Source: Endocalyx cinctus
Lineage: Eukaryota; Ascomycota; Sordariomycetes; Amphisphaeriales; Apiosporaceae
DNA length: 64,000 nt
Assembly (NCBI GenBank): GCA_001600455.1
Contig: BCKC01000006.1
Span: 2,046,001 to 2,110,000 of the forward strand
Direction: 5' to 3'
A program made the translations under genes and the position numbers. The notes beneath the pieces are model-generated. The model did no database searches. It worked only from the letters and a program-made list of their open reading frames with translations, and was not told the origin of the DNA. This document shows positions 11,473 through 24,200 of this stretch, one piece after another. Each line of letters begins with the position of its first letter. The first letter of the stretch is position 1.

Positions 11473-13738
11473 TTAGAGGAAATTTCGGAATCCGTAACCG
11501 TCGTTCTCGACGCCGACGCCGGCGGCGGGCCCGCCTTGGTGCTTATCGTCGACGACGCCGTCCCTCCTAGCCTCCTCGTCCGCCTTGGCGAACCTATGCT
11601 CGTTCTCCCACGCGAGGTAGGTCCTCAGAGTCAGGGCGAGCAGGGCGTTGAAGAACATAAAGCCCGCGCAGATAGCCATGCCTTTCACGAAGTACGGCCC
11701 ATCCCGATCCGGGAAGACGCGGGTGCCGAGGATCGGGCCGATCTGGCCGACGATGTTCAGCAGGGCGATGCCGGCGCCGCGCTTCGAGTCGCTCCCTTGG
11801 TTGTTGATCGTCCAGGGCAGGATGTTGGAGATGGCCGGGAAGACGCCGGCGGCGGCGAGGAAGACGCCGAAGTACCGCACGCCGACGGATTCGCACGCCG
11901 CGAGGACCACGTACCCGGCGCCGCCGACGAGGGACAGGAGCACGATCGTGTAACCCCGCTGCCGCGTCTTGTCGGCGATCCAGGTCGATCCGATGCAGAT
12001 CAGGAAGGAAAGGAAGTAGGGCGGCGCGCTGAGACCTTGGGCGTTGATCGCCGTGAATCCCATATTCTGCAGTATGGACGGCAAGAATACCGGTAGAGAG
12101 CTGAATGAGACTTTTACCGCGCAGAACCCAAGTTAGCGGAAGGAATAAAGTTTCCGATTCCCCGTTTCAATATTCTGAAAAGGGGTGATTACACCGATAG
12201 GGGATCGGTAGATAGATGGAGAAGAAAAAGTCCGCATACCGTTGCAGCTGAAGTACATCAAAGGTGGGATCCACGTCTTGACGTCCTTCAAAGAAGAGAA
12301 TATCTCTTTGAAATTGACGTGGCCGATACGCTCCTTACCTTCGCTACCGTTCTGCCGAAGCGCTCGAATCCTCGCGACCTCCTTTTCCTCGGGCGTCAGG
12401 AACCTGGCGGTATCGGCCGAGTCGGGCATGAAGAAGAAAGCGACGGCAGCTAGCGCGATTGAAGGCAGGCCCTCGACGAGGAACAAGATCCTCCAGTTCG
12501 GTATGGCCGAGTGACCGGACGTGATCCCGTAGGCGAGCGCGCCGGAAAAGGTGGTGGCGAGGGGCGCGGCCGAGAGGAATATACCGCAGCGGAGACCCAG
12601 CTCGTGACGTTGGTAGAAGAACGAGAGCAGGTACGGAACTCCCGGCCCGTATCCGGCTTCCGCCATGGCCAAGAACCATCTAGCCGCCATCAGACCCGAC
12701 CAGTTGAAGGCCGCGGCTTGCAAGGTCGAGGCTAGACCCCTGAACGCATAGGTTTGTAAGCCTATATTCCCTATTCGAAAGTCGAATTAGGGGGCCAGGG
12801 AGGGAGGGGCAGGGGGGTTAGGACAGATCCTTACCATGCTAAGACACATATACAAGCCCATATATGCCTAATCGAAGCTTATTAGTCCCGTCAAAAAAAA
12901 GAGTATGGGATCATACGGGATACTTACGGGGGAAGGACTTTCCACATCAATGCAGACCATTCAAAGATAACTGAACAAAGAAGGAGGGGGGGGAGGATGT
13001 TAATCAGCGCGAACGTTTACATGGGTAATAGGCTATTAAGGGGTGCACATACTGTAGGGTATGTAAAATATGGTCAACAACCACTGTACTCAAGTCAGAT
13101 TCTGAATACGACGTAACCTTTTTCATTACGCCGTGTATGCGAACTCACCTGGTATTTCGCATCGTCAAATCCAAGATCCTTGCCTCTGTATTAAGATTAG
13201 TTTATAAGATCCCGTACATATATATGGTGTACTGTGTACTGTATATATGTATGCTAAGAATCCAACGTCTCAGGTTCTCCCCACTTGGTAAAAGCTTAGC
13301 CAAATGCTAACAAAAGCTTGGCCAAAGAACGAATACATTGGAATTGATTAAAGAGCTACACTGCTCGAAGCTCGGAATTGAGGGTATGACGATAGATTCC
13401 CTGTAATGTAAGAGTGTATACATACAAGCCCGCGGTTTGAGCGTTACCGATATTCGAACGGTCCAAAAAGGCGACGAGATCTGCGTAGTTGATATCCTAT
13501 TAGCGACCCGAACTTTGCAAAGTTTCTTTTACGCGTAAGAGAAAAGGATTGGCTTACAGAGACTCATAACCAACGGGATCAAGCGGACGTCTATTTTTCT
13601 CCGAACACGACGCTCTACTTCGGGGTCGATGTGCAAAAGCTGTTGAGAAGGATGCGTCGGGTTTTCGACGTAACCCGCTTCTGCATCAACACCCTCCTCT
13701 CGCTTGGTGTCCGCGGCGGACTTGTCGGCCGTATTCAT
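11473..13738 (-). CDS. MFS transporter, anion:cation symporter family (Dal5/Tna1-like)
   Basis: Eight exons join in frame to 505 residues: 13738-13558, 13480-13426, 13185-13149, 13083-13053, 12970-12928, 12867-12835, 12739-12240, 12110-11473. The protein has the allantoate/nicotinate-type ACS signature: an acidic N-terminal tail, LVAFLDRSNIGNA in TM1, WLLTIFYIPYIIFEW in TM2, an RWFLAMAEAGYGPGVPYLL segment, PNWRILFLVEGLPS, a central hydrophilic loop with LTPEEKEVA, and INNQGSDSKRGAGIAL in the C-terminal half. Twelve membrane segments are expected, in the plasma membrane, importing organic anions such as vitamins, ureides or aromatic acids by proton symport. Substrate cannot be read from sequence; its location 5 kb from aromatic-ring genes makes an aromatic acid possible but unproven. 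Five consecutive internal exons are only 31-55 bp. The last intron uses an AAAAG acceptor. Confidence 0.92.
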
Positions 13739-16700
13739 ATTAAGTCGTATTCTATAATTGTTCTTTTTCTTATTCTCGAAAGTATGGGTTTATTTTTGAG
13801 TTTAAATGATTTGTATTTTTCGCCGTTTATTTTTTTTTTTTTATTTATTATTTTTTTTTTTTTTTTTTTCACAATCTTCTGCACTAGAAATTTAGTGTAC
13901 GTTTAAGGGAAGACCTTTTTTTAAGTACTCCGTACGGGGTAAACATTTAAATACATTTCAACAAAAAGAGAGGGGATAACCCCATCAAGAAGAAACCAAC
14001 CCCCCCTCTACCTCCACAGGACGCTTAGTCCAAGTTTATTATATGAGCCCTAAGCTCAACAAAGGTGTTAAATAACGGGAATGTCTCCATTGGAAATCAG
14101 GAAATAATTCCTCGCTATTTGTACTAGAATAAGAGGGGAAGATCAGCGTCGACGTAGTTAGCTTTACCTACTGTATATGAATACTGGGACTCAAAAGGAT
14201 GACCCCGGATGTGAAAACGAAGTCTTTATCTAAGATATAGTATACTGCGTAATGAAGAGAGGCTCGGTAAGCTCGACCATCATTTCCGTCCAATATCCCG
14301 AGCTGGTAGCACAAGTTATAAAGACGTGCGTACGTAACCATAACCAGTAGTCAGTCCGTCGGATTTATTCTTGTTCGGAACCTTTACCGAGAGACCAGTA
14401 GAAAGCGAAGGCAGAGATATCATCGTACATACTTAAGTAGTTTACACCACATATAAGGTACCTAGGTAGGTAATACATAGAGTATGAACGTACATATTGT
14501 GCATGCCCGACTCTGAGCTATAATCTCACTGGGAAGGGTTACTTTGAACAGCTTACGTGGGGGATTGTTTTGTATTATTCTATTTTATTTTACTTTTTTT
14601 ATTTTTTTTTGTAATTTATCTATTGATTTTATTTTATTTTGTCCATGATATTTATTTAAACAATTTCGACACTGTATAATGACTATACAGTCCTTCTAAT
14701 ATAATGAGGCGGTCTGTACCTACGGAGTATTCTTATCTACCCAGGTATATACTACGTACGTACATGAGGTACCTAATCATGTGGAACACCTTCGGTAGTT
14801 CAGAGGAAACTTACCTGCCAAGTCCCCTAAAAGTCTACTTGGCCTACGTTATACCTATACAACCTTCTCCCAGGCCCCCCTTAGCAGCTGAAATATGACC
14901 ACCCTTCCCTGTATTTACCCCCCTGTTAGCGGCCGCCGGATTGCTTGGAGAATGAGGAGATAACCCCTGAATATAGCTGTACCGTTAGTGGTATAGTGTA
15001 CTATATTCGGTGTATCCTTGTACAAAAGTGCCTTTAGGGCTAGCTATACTACACTAGCAGGGATACGAGGTACGCGGAATGAAACGTCAGTCAACGCGGG
15101 GAACGCGACAGACACATACAATCACTGTAAAAGCAAAAGAGTAATTATCATCACATTCATTCTTTGGCGCGCGTATCTAATGGGATATAATTGCGACCGT
15201 ACTTGGCGAGGTACAAGTGAATAGGATAAAGAAAAGCACAGTACAAACCTTTTATCAGGAACTTTGTTTTTCTGAGTAAGAACATGTTTATGCGTCATCC
15301 ATCCTTTTTCTTGCTTTCCCCCCACCGTTCAATCTTCAATCTCGCATATAACGTACTTAAGTAGTGTATGTACGTATACGTGGATGTCAGCTCGCTTGGA
15401 AGCAAAGTCAGTCAGCCATCACCATCATCATTTATCATTATCATTCCTATCATCGTCACTATCACCGTCACCGTCCCTGACTGTACGAATTCTCTGGGCA
15501 CGCAAGTAGAATTTATATTATTCCCTGCAGAAAGTATGGTCTGACCTTACCGCTCCTGCATGGCCTCATCTGTAGCGTAGTACTCCATGTTTCAAACCTA
15601 CCTTCCTTACAGGATGGAACCCTCGGCCAAGTGGCACGTTTTTTAAATAATATAACACACCGGACTTTAGAGCGTTCTTTAACATCAGCGATAATTATTG
15701 CATATAAGCAGCGGCGTTCGGTTGATATCACACCCAGTAAGTCCGAAGAACTTTTGCCAAAAAAAAAAAAAAAACGAAAACAAAAGGCTCCGGCAACGGA
15801 AGGTACCGGAGAGCGACGTGCAGTTGTATATGTCTCTCTTGTTGTCCGCCACCTCTACTGTATACGTGACCGACTATAACCACACCCCTATTCCTCTGGA
15901 ATCGTGAACGAGTCGTAGCTTGAATTAAAGAGGGACTGTACACCACCACGTCGATGTCGAGGCTTCCGGATAAATAAGTCAAAGCACGCCATAGGGGTGA
16001 CTAGGGAGTATCCGTCTGAGCAAGCGTGTCAGAGCATACTCTGACATTCTTCATTTTTTTTATTTTTATGAAAATGCAGTCATCAAACCGTTTTCTTCAA
16101 CACGTATCGTTTGTTGACCTTATCTCAAACCGTTTTTTCGAATATTAATACTAAAATCCGCGAGGCAAGATCCAGCGTCGGACATCATTCTATACGACGA
16201 TCTCCAAATTATTATTTTATTTTATTTATTTTATTTTTCTTTTCATGTATGTTTCGCTATATACATCATAATATACTATACATTCATTGCAAATACTAGA
16301 TATCACGTAAGAGTAAATTTTATTTGCATAGACGCAAACAAAAGTACTTTGCTGAAGAGAGGAGTGAATCGATATACATGCCAACACAGTGTTTCGTAGC
16401 TCTCAGCCTTACCCCTTTCCTCTGGATAGCGGACCTTTCCTCCCATCCTAGCAACGAGATCTTAGGACTATAGGATGCCGGAATTCCGAGCAGAGAGAAT
16501 GAATCTATTACAAACTAGAACATGTCAAATTTGAAATCAAAGAGCTGTAGTACCTATGGTAGAAGTAATTCGAAAATAGGCATTGATTTATAATCTACGA
16601 GCACGTATTGTTTGTATCTCCCACACTGAACGCTTAATTAACTAAACATAACAACAGTGTCTTCTTGGCTTCATAATTCTATAGGCTCGTGGAGATGGAA

Positions 16701-17594
16701 GGAGATGAGATAAAAGGGAAGTTATTTTGCTATTTCTGGAGCGGATAATATGGCCTTCCATTCTAGTAGATAGCATGTTTGTACCAGGTACTTCATAAAA
16801 TTGGCATGTATACTCACATGTCGTAGACATCGATACCAAGAAATAAATGAATGCCAAGAAAAAATGTTCAAAAATAGGAAAATAGGGGGGTTAAAGCAGA
16901 CACTCCTTTACCTGGACAAAGAATGTATTATCGTAGATACAAACTACCCAAAATCTTATACCGTACATTGTAATATGTAGTTTATTTTCAGTAGAGTAGA
17001 AAGATGAATAAACACAAACTTAAATTTTGCAAAGAAAAGGAATTGCGGTAGTGTTATGGTTGTATAATACAGCTGATGAGAATTCTCTTCTTGGAAAAAT
17101 GCACAGATCAAGTCATCGTAGCTTTACCAGTCAGTTGTTCCAAAGAGCAAAAAATAAAAAATGATATATCAAAACTATTACCGTCCCAGGCCCCTTCTTC
17201 ATTTCTTTGACTACTCTTTGCCTGTCTTGTCTCTTTGTTTACTATTGTTTACATTACCTCTTTCTACTTTTTCTCGGCGTTTTGATACTGAGAGAGTCGG
17301 GAAACAAAGAAGTTACAAAGTAAGCTGGTTTCCAGCTAAGAACAAATAGACAAACAAGAATGACAGATTCAGAGAGAAATAAAGGCCTTCTGTCATATAT
17401 CTCATTATTTCTAGAAACAATACTCTGATAGAAACAAGTCAAAATGAGTGATCAAAGAGGGAAGGGCAGATTTAAGTAGGAGGCCGGCGACGTTCGTTGA
17501 AGGGAGTTTCTTTTTAAGTGTATAGACATAGAACATACGATATAACAATAGAGAAATACATACAGATAACAGAAAATAGCAAATATAGTTCACG
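13739..17594. other. AT-rich intergenic region, no gene seen
   Basis: This 3.9 kb stretch lies between the MFS gene (-) and the HIT gene (+), so both promoters should be here. It holds T-rich tracts at 13827-13869 and 14573-14650, TACTCCGTA at 13926-13934, TACGGAGTA at 14721-14729 and ACCTAGGTA at 14460-14468. A poly-A run is at about 15760-15774. Frames of 60-84 codons occur on both strands but none shows coding character or a recognised domain. Confidence 0.5.
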
Positions 17595-18467
17595 ATGGAC
17601 AACAGTAGCAACAACAAGGTATTAGTATCCTCTCCCTCTTCGACCATTCCGGAGGGGAAAGAGCCGGAAATCTACGTAAGCGAGCGGCGAAATCTCGCCG
17701 AGACCTTCACGGGGAAGCGGGACCAGATAGCCTCCCAATACGACGCATTCTGGGCCCACTCTCCCACGGCGCCGGCCGACGTGAAAGCTTACCTAAACGA
17801 GACGTCCGGGTACGCGTACCCTACGTCGGAAGCGGGATTAACCAAGTGGATATCGGCCTCGACGCCGTTCACGCGCTGGCAAGGGCCCGTCCTAGCCTCG
17901 AACGCCGACGCCCTTCTGATCGGGAACCGGTCCTCGTTCGACGTCGGTCAGTACCCCGGCGCGCCGCAGAGGGCCGGCATGTCGATGGTTCATCTCCTGT
18001 GCATACCGCGACGGGGCGTTTTCAACGGCGTCTCCCTCGACGCCGAGACGGTGAGCATCGTAGAAGGCATGGCGGACCTGTTCGCGACGGCCTGGTCCAG
18101 GGTCGAGGTCAGGACCGCCGTCCTCGAGCACCAGCGCAAGGCCGTCGTCGCCGCGGCCAGGGAAAGGTCGGGCGCGGGCGCGAGCCCGGCGAGGGACGAG
18201 GCGTACGCGGCCGCCTTGGAGCACTGGGGCGAGCTGAGCAAAAGTATCGACGATATCCCCCTGGAGGATTTCAGCTTCGGTCTGCATCTCTGGCCGGATC
18301 ATAGCGTAGGTCATCTGCATATGCATATCATCGCGGCCCCTTACGCGTACCGTAAGTACAGCACCTCGCAGCACGACGCGAAGACGAAGGACGCTTTCGA
18401 GGTAATCGACTTCATAAAGAGCCGCTCCTCCTCTGAGGCTGAGACTAAGACCGAAGAAAGTCCGTGA
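17595..18467 (+). CDS. HIT-like domain protein, intronless
   Basis: A single exon encodes 290 residues. The C-terminal part carries a histidine-triad motif, GHLHMHII, with His240, His242 and His244, preceded by FSFGLHLWPDHS. Around 100-145 is the usual HIT core start (ALLIGNRSSFD, followed by MVHLLCIPRRGV). HIT proteins are nucleotide hydrolases or transferases that use the middle histidine to attack the alpha-phosphate; substrate is unknown here. The long insert at about 150-220 is Ala/Arg-rich and helical. The third-codon positions are strongly GC-biased, in sharp contrast to the AT-rich DNA on both sides. The next gene on either side is 3.9 or 15.9 kb away, so context gives no clue. The start codon is the first in-frame ATG after an AT-rich leader. 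Confidence 0.85.
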   Translation: MDNSSNNKVLVSSPSSTIPEGKEPEIYVSERRNLAETFTGKRDQIASQYDAFWAHSPTAPADVKAYLNETSGYAYPTSEAGLTKWISASTPFTRWQGPVLASNADALLIGNRSSFDVGQYPGAPQRAGMSMVHLLCIPRRGVFNGVSLDAETVSIVEGMADLFATAWSRVEVRTAVLEHQRKAVVAAARERSGAGASPARDEAYAAALEHWGELSKSIDDIPLEDFSFGLHLWPDHSVGHLHMHIIAAPYAYRKYSTSQHDAKTKDAFEVIDFIKSRSSSEAETKTEESP

Positions 18468-21080
18468 AGAGTAGGACTCGCCTAATAGGTTTTTTTTTTA
18501 AAAAAAAAAAAAAGACTATGATAAGCTAAGTCGAAGGGTTCTTCAATTTTCGACTTCGACAGAAAACTAACTTGACACCCAATCAATTTCCATCTCCCAT
18601 ACGTACTACAGAGAGAAATATCAAGAAATTATTGCTAATGTGTGCCTTTTTTTGCCCCTATAGTGACGTTGTCTTTTGTTTTCCACACTACGATCTCCGG
18701 CTCCGGACGTGCGTTGTTATCGGGTTACATTTGTGATGAGGTGAGAAATGCCAAACCATGTGATTTTCTTGGAATGTAGTCAGCAGGATAAGTGGCTTAT
18801 GCTGGCGACAGGACTTCCTGGTATCATTTAATGGGGCAATTTCACAATGACTTTTCCTTTAATATTCGTAGCGAATTCATGGGCTCTTGATAGTCGGATG
18901 TGCTTTTTCTATGCTAAGATGATATAACTGTGCTTGGGGTTGGATGAGAACCGCAGTGCTTTCAGTTCATAGGAGGGTGTGTGCGATAAAAGTATAAAAA
19001 TAAATAATAGAAAACAAAGGCGTTAGATCTAACTCTAGGAGAAACATCCGTGCGAAAGGGAGCAGTCCAAATATAGTTAAAGTTTAGAACATCATGAATT
19101 ATCCTTCGCGAACTTCTCTTCGGCCGCAACAGGCATCCGTGTCCTTTATAATTAGATAAGGAGAAGCAATGGCTTATAAAAGAGCGCACGTGCTTCCTAT
19201 GCAGTAACGTTGGCCTCTCTCTCTTCTTCCACGCCAGACCTGTTCTGGCAATCCTCGCGGGGGGTGGTTTTTGTTTTCGGGACGTGACCTGCCTGCTAAA
19301 GCCTTATCATACCGACCGGGCGTCGTCCCGAGGAAATGGAAAGAGCCCACTTAGAAAAAAAAAAAAAAAAACCTTTTGCGACGCTATCTAGGAAAGCGAT
19401 GTCTCGTCCCGACCCGCCCCTTCGGGGAAGTCCCACAGGGGCACAGCAGCAGTCCAGGGTTTTTATTTAGCTCACGATGCTCTAGATCGTCTCCTCGGCG
19501 CCCAGAGTTTTGGTAAGCTTCTCGTTCGCTCCCACGTGGTTTCCGTCGCCTTTCCGAGAGAGCACGAGGAAGCAAGGTTTTGCTGCGCAGCATCTTCCGG
19601 TGCCGATATTCCCGTGCCGATATCCTTTCTGAACCATAAAAAAAGTTGATACGCCAATCTTGGCGATCGATGCTATCGAGATAGGGTTATCCTCTTTGAT
19701 CTTGGCCAAGATTCTTGTTGGTGGTTTGACAACAGTCCCTGTAACGCACCTTCGGGGAAGCAATGGCTAAGGTTGCCGTTCTTCCATTGGTGCTGTTATA
19801 AAAGCGACGATGGGGTTTTAGTCGCAACGAAGCCGCTGAGAGGGCGAGAGGCAATGTTCTCAGGGTATCATGATCCTTGATGCCTGCTTGAAAGAATGCG
19901 ATTGGAGAGAGCCAGACATTTCTCCTTTGACAATGGTGAAATGGCTCGATTGCGTGTGGTCAACGCAGTAATGTATCTACTATTGAAGGACAGGTCCTAA
20001 AAGAAGACCTTTAGACTTATTAGCAATTCTAATTTTTACTACGACAAAGTATGGAATGGTATAGTCTTCTCTTATGTGACGAGATTGCGATAGTCCACGA
20101 CGTGCCACCGCAGAAAACCTATCTCAGCGTTGAACGAAGCTATTGAAAAGCAGCTGAAAAATTACTAGCAAAACGCAAAATCCTTTCGCCATTGATTTTA
20201 CAGGCCACAATCGTCGTCTTAACTCTTGTCTACGCTGTACGAACGCCTCACTCTCGGTTATTACGATGGCATGATTTTTTTTTTCTACGAAGCTATGAGG
20301 TATTAATTAATATTTGATCGGATGGAGATTTCGGGCGAACTTGTTTCTTGTTAATTGTCAGGATGCCGAGAGATTCAAAGACCACCAACCAAGTTGCTCG
20401 GCAGAGTCGAGAGCATCAATATTTTTCTCTTGGCGACTCCAACAATGCTACACTTTATTACCTTTTCGATCCAGCTATTTTTTGAAAAATGTTAAAAAAA
20501 GAACGCATTTAAAAGGCGTTCAATTCTCTTTTTCATTTCCTTCATTTCTCTTCTTTTAATTTTTCTCTCCTTCTTCTCTTCTCCTCCCTTCTTCCTCTTG
20601 GTGTTTTAACACTAAAAAAAAAATATTTCTAAGTAAAAAAAAGGCCGCAGTAACACCCAATCGGCCACGATTAGAAAAGAGAAGGATCAAAAAGGAAGAA
20701 GCAGCATAATACTAGGTACATAGTTTCACCTTTACGCAATTACTTTACTTCCTACCATAGAAGCAACACCCGGATATTACGGCACAGGTCTCGTCATCAT
20801 GAAAATGTAACGGTAAAAAAAGGGAGAGAGTGGGAGAAAAAGACAGGGAGAGAAAATTAAACAAGAAAGAGTTCATCGAAAGTCTCAAGGCTGCCCGCCT
20901 ACATGCCCGCCTTACCCTGGAGGGGGAGACCATCTTTCCGGACCCCTCATTATTCGACGAAAAATAAGAACCCCCCCGCCTTCCGTCACTCCTATCTCAC
21001 CTGATCATTATGAGTACAATTCGAGAATGTTAAGATTATTCGATACTCGGGCTTCATAAGCTGACCAATGTTCATAAGGA
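18468..21080. other. Intergenic region 3' of the HIT gene; possible transposase relic
   Basis: No gene is supported. The region contains a T10/A14 inverted run (18490-18513) just after the HIT stop, a poly-A run near 19354-19371 and a pyrimidine-rich tract at 20520-20600. On the minus strand, 19482-19763 encodes a frame whose start (PTRILAKIKEDNPISIASIAKIGVSTF) vaguely resembles the helix-turn-helix of Tc1/mariner transposases. It soon loses any similarity. It may be a decayed element. Confidence 0.35.
18490..18513. repeat. T10/A14 inverted homopolymer run
   Basis: Ten T are followed directly by fourteen A, starting 23 bases after the HIT gene stop codon. In RNA this could fold into a short A-U hairpin in the 3' UTR. 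It may influence 3'-end formation, but runs of this kind are common in the window. Confidence 0.5.
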
Positions 21081-21090
21081 AATGTACTGA

Positions 21091-21166
21091 TTGTGTGTGT
21101 GTGCGAGTGCGTGCGCGCTTGTATGTACGTGTGTGGGTAGGTTTGTGTGTGTGTGTGTGTGTGTGG
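21091..21166 (+). repeat. Interrupted GT microsatellite
   Basis: Two GT-rich blocks, with the longer pure run at about 21144-21165, are separated by GC-containing variants (GCGAGTGCGTGCGCGC). Alternating purine-pyrimidine sequence of this kind can adopt Z-DNA. It lies in intergenic DNA. Confidence 0.85.
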
Positions 21167-24100
21167 TGCAATCTTGCTGCAGACCGAATAGGAGGACGAA
21201 ACATCACTAACGAAAGGGAGTGGGCATGAGAGAAAAAAGAGAAAGAGAGAGAGAAAAAGATACCGTGAATGCGATGCGGCCGAAGCGACGCGAGTAACGA
21301 GGATGGAAAGAAAGTGGGATGTGAGGCAAAACTCCGCATTTTCCTTTCTGATAATACGGAAATGGCCCCCGGGGAGCGAGGGAGCTTATCCTGCGCAGGT
21401 AGGGATGGTGTATGCACGTTGGGCAGCTTTGGTAGCCACCTCCCCTTCGTCTCCTCCTTTCTCTTCCTCTCACTTTTGTTTTATTTCATTTATTGTTTTA
21501 TTTTATTTCATATTATTATTGTTTTTTATATTTATTATTTTATACCAATCTTCCCTTTTCGCGCGCACGCACTGTTCACCAATATGCAGCCGTACCAATT
21601 GGTTGTTCCAGACTTCGGTTCCGGAGCGACCTATAATCAAGGTACTTTAATACTCTCCATCGTTTTTTTTTTTTCATTGTTGTTGAAGGTATCTTTGTGT
21701 CAGGTAGATCAACCACCCCCCCTTCCTTTTCCCCAGACCTTTCGAGATTCTATCGACAAAAGGACACCACTTGCATACGGTCTCTTCTTTTGTGTGTGTG
21801 TGCGTGTTTCTGTTGCCTCTATTCTTCTTTCCACTCCTGTATTTCTTTTCGTGATGCGGAGAAGCGGTAAAGACCACTCGCCTCCCGCATATTATATGAT
21901 GCGCCTTCTCGGCACCTGAGAAGCAGCCAAGACGGGAATGTCATGCTCCCGAATATCTTGAACAACTAACTTAACCAAGCTTTTCACGTATTTTACGTAT
22001 TTTACGTATTTACCCTTTTTTTTTTATCGTCTTCTCTTTTCCATCTATGACGGTCGCTACACATTCCATCTACTTGGCTTTTTATTTTATTTTATTCTTA
22101 CTCGCCCTAGCCGCATACATACATGACGTGACCATTTGGCTCGGTCAGCCATGTCGTTTTTTTTCCCTTCCTAGATCGCTTAAAGGCCGGACGATAAGCT
22201 GGCCCTGACTTCTTACCGACTTGCACTGTTGCTGATGGGTGTCAAGCGGGGTTGGTACTTGGTTATTGGTACTGGTGGCAACAACTAACACACCATCAGC
22301 TCTCCGGTTGTAGGATTGGACTATTTTAGAAAAATAATTAGATAAAGAGAGGGCTTGTCCACGTCAGCACGACAAGCTTCTTATGGATAGAAACAAATTA
22401 AATAGAAATAAATAAATAATAATAAAAAGACAAAATAATGATAACAATAAAACTCTTACTGTGTTGTGTTGAATGTTTCTTGCATGTTTCTTGAATTATA
22501 CGTGCGTGAGCTTCCTCTCATACGCTGCCAAGATAGGAATTAGTCTCATCTTTGATTCTAATTCCGCTGGATTACATTTTCAACGCAATATAAACGACGT
22601 ACCCAAACTCAAGACCCTGTTCCAGCGTGGTGCCATAAGCTACATGCTTCTGATTATCAGTCAAATCAGGGACAAGTATTAGACCCAAGACCTGTCAGCC
22701 AAGCATACCCAAAAAAAAATATAAGAAACAATAGAGTCGTAATGCAGACTTGGCATGGCTGTAAAGTCATCTGCTAAGCTTCACGGAGAGATCCGGACAT
22801 CCGCGGAAAGCCATAGTGGTAATGGTAATGTCATAAAGCAGTAAGGGCGGCTTGGTCAATCACTATAATATTGTGACATATAATTGGAAATATCTAGGAA
22901 GGAGAGAAAAAAGAAAAAAAAAAAGAACCAAAGGCCAAGTACGATCATCGTTCGCGTGGCTTATGTATTATCTTCCTTTCTTTGTTGAACCTGGTTTTCA
23001 ACAGTTGCGCAGGCCAACGGTCAGACTCGTAGAATACCGGTCAATCTACTCCGTCGTACCAGGGAGAATTAGGAAAGCAGACTGCATATAATCTTCTGTA
23101 AAATATGCAATTATTATTAATGAATACCTACTCTCTCGGTCTTCTGAGACAGAGTAAATTAATTCCAACGTCGTCGACAAGTTAACGTGGCCAGGCAAGT
23201 CCTGCTGATTCTCTTTTCCTTTCTGGCTCCCTGCCACGCAAACATCTCTTTTTTCTTATTTCATTCCTCCTCTTTCATCTACTAACAAATTAGGCTTGCA
23301 TACATCATGTATATACGAAGACTAAGAATGACGCCAGTGCTACCCTTTCAACTATCGCGACAAATCAATATCCGGGAAAGTAATCACGAGTGCTCCGTTC
23401 GTATACCCCTCACGACTTCTTGTACCTCGGACAGTCTGTTAATCCATTTAAATTAGCTGACACGCTCACTCGATACGTGTGGGTATGCCGTATCATCCAT
23501 CCATGATCGAGTAGATGTTAATGTAGCACTGTCCCAATGATACCTTGGTATAGTCTGCGAATCTTAGCAACCCAGCTGTGAACAATGTGCGGTAGTATCC
23601 AAGTAAAATGAATTAATGAGAGATAAGCAGCCAGTGTTTTGGCGCATCGTATTCCCGATTCTAGCCTTCCCACCCATCCATTACCATGCACCCCTCTAGT
23701 CACAGTCTGGGGTATATCTTTCAACACGGGGATAGGCTCAGCCGCAGAAGAGGAACTGCGGGGTCGCAGCAGGGAGGTACCAACGCAGCCCAGCCAAAGA
23801 TAAAGAATGTATTCATTAGTGTAGTTCCATTTGGGCACAAATCATTATCTGACATAGTCTCGCTTCAACCTCCTCGATCTGATGCAGCTTTTGACGTCGG
23901 CTCTTTCCTTTCTTTTTCTTTCTATTTTTTCGATGGGACCTAGGCCCACATGTATAATGCCGGCAACGTTGACGAGATGCTTGATCCCTGTGTCGGAGGT
24001 TAATTGTCTCTGACAAGGGCATCTGGACTGCCCTTGGCCTACTTTTCGAATCTCTTAAAACCTAGCACGGCTGTAAAGAACATTGGTACGATTGATTTCC

Positions 24101-24200
24101 CCCTACAAATATCAATATACAAATGTGAGTCCATCCCAGTGGATGCCAAGACAAGATCATCAGCTAATAGATGCAGGGTCAGGTCCGACGGAGTGGTAAT
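21167..24200. other. Gene desert section, no gene supported
   Basis: AT-rich sequence with pyrimidine-rich blocks (21430-21560, 21660-21850) and a tandem ACGTATTTT unit repeated three times at about 21985-22011. Plus-strand frames near 21269-21919 look long only because T-rich DNA encodes Phe/Leu/Ser runs. No domain, splice pattern or RNA gene was recognised. Confidence 0.45.
21985..22011 (+). repeat. 9-bp tandem repeat, three copies
   Basis: The unit ACGTATTTT occurs three times head to tail, the last copy slightly diverged, in intergenic DNA. Confidence 0.8.

Noticed and set aside
11536..12096. 186-codon plus-strand frame
   Set aside because: It is the antisense shadow of the last MFS exon, open because of GC-rich codon bias.
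17846..18374. Overlapping frames of 152 (+) and 160 (-) codons
   Set aside because: Arg/Gly/Ala-rich shadows of the GC-rich HIT gene.
21269..21919. 216-codon plus-strand frame
   Set aside because: Most of it is Phe/Leu/Ser/Tyr encoded by T-rich low-complexity DNA, with no domain or homologue-like pattern.
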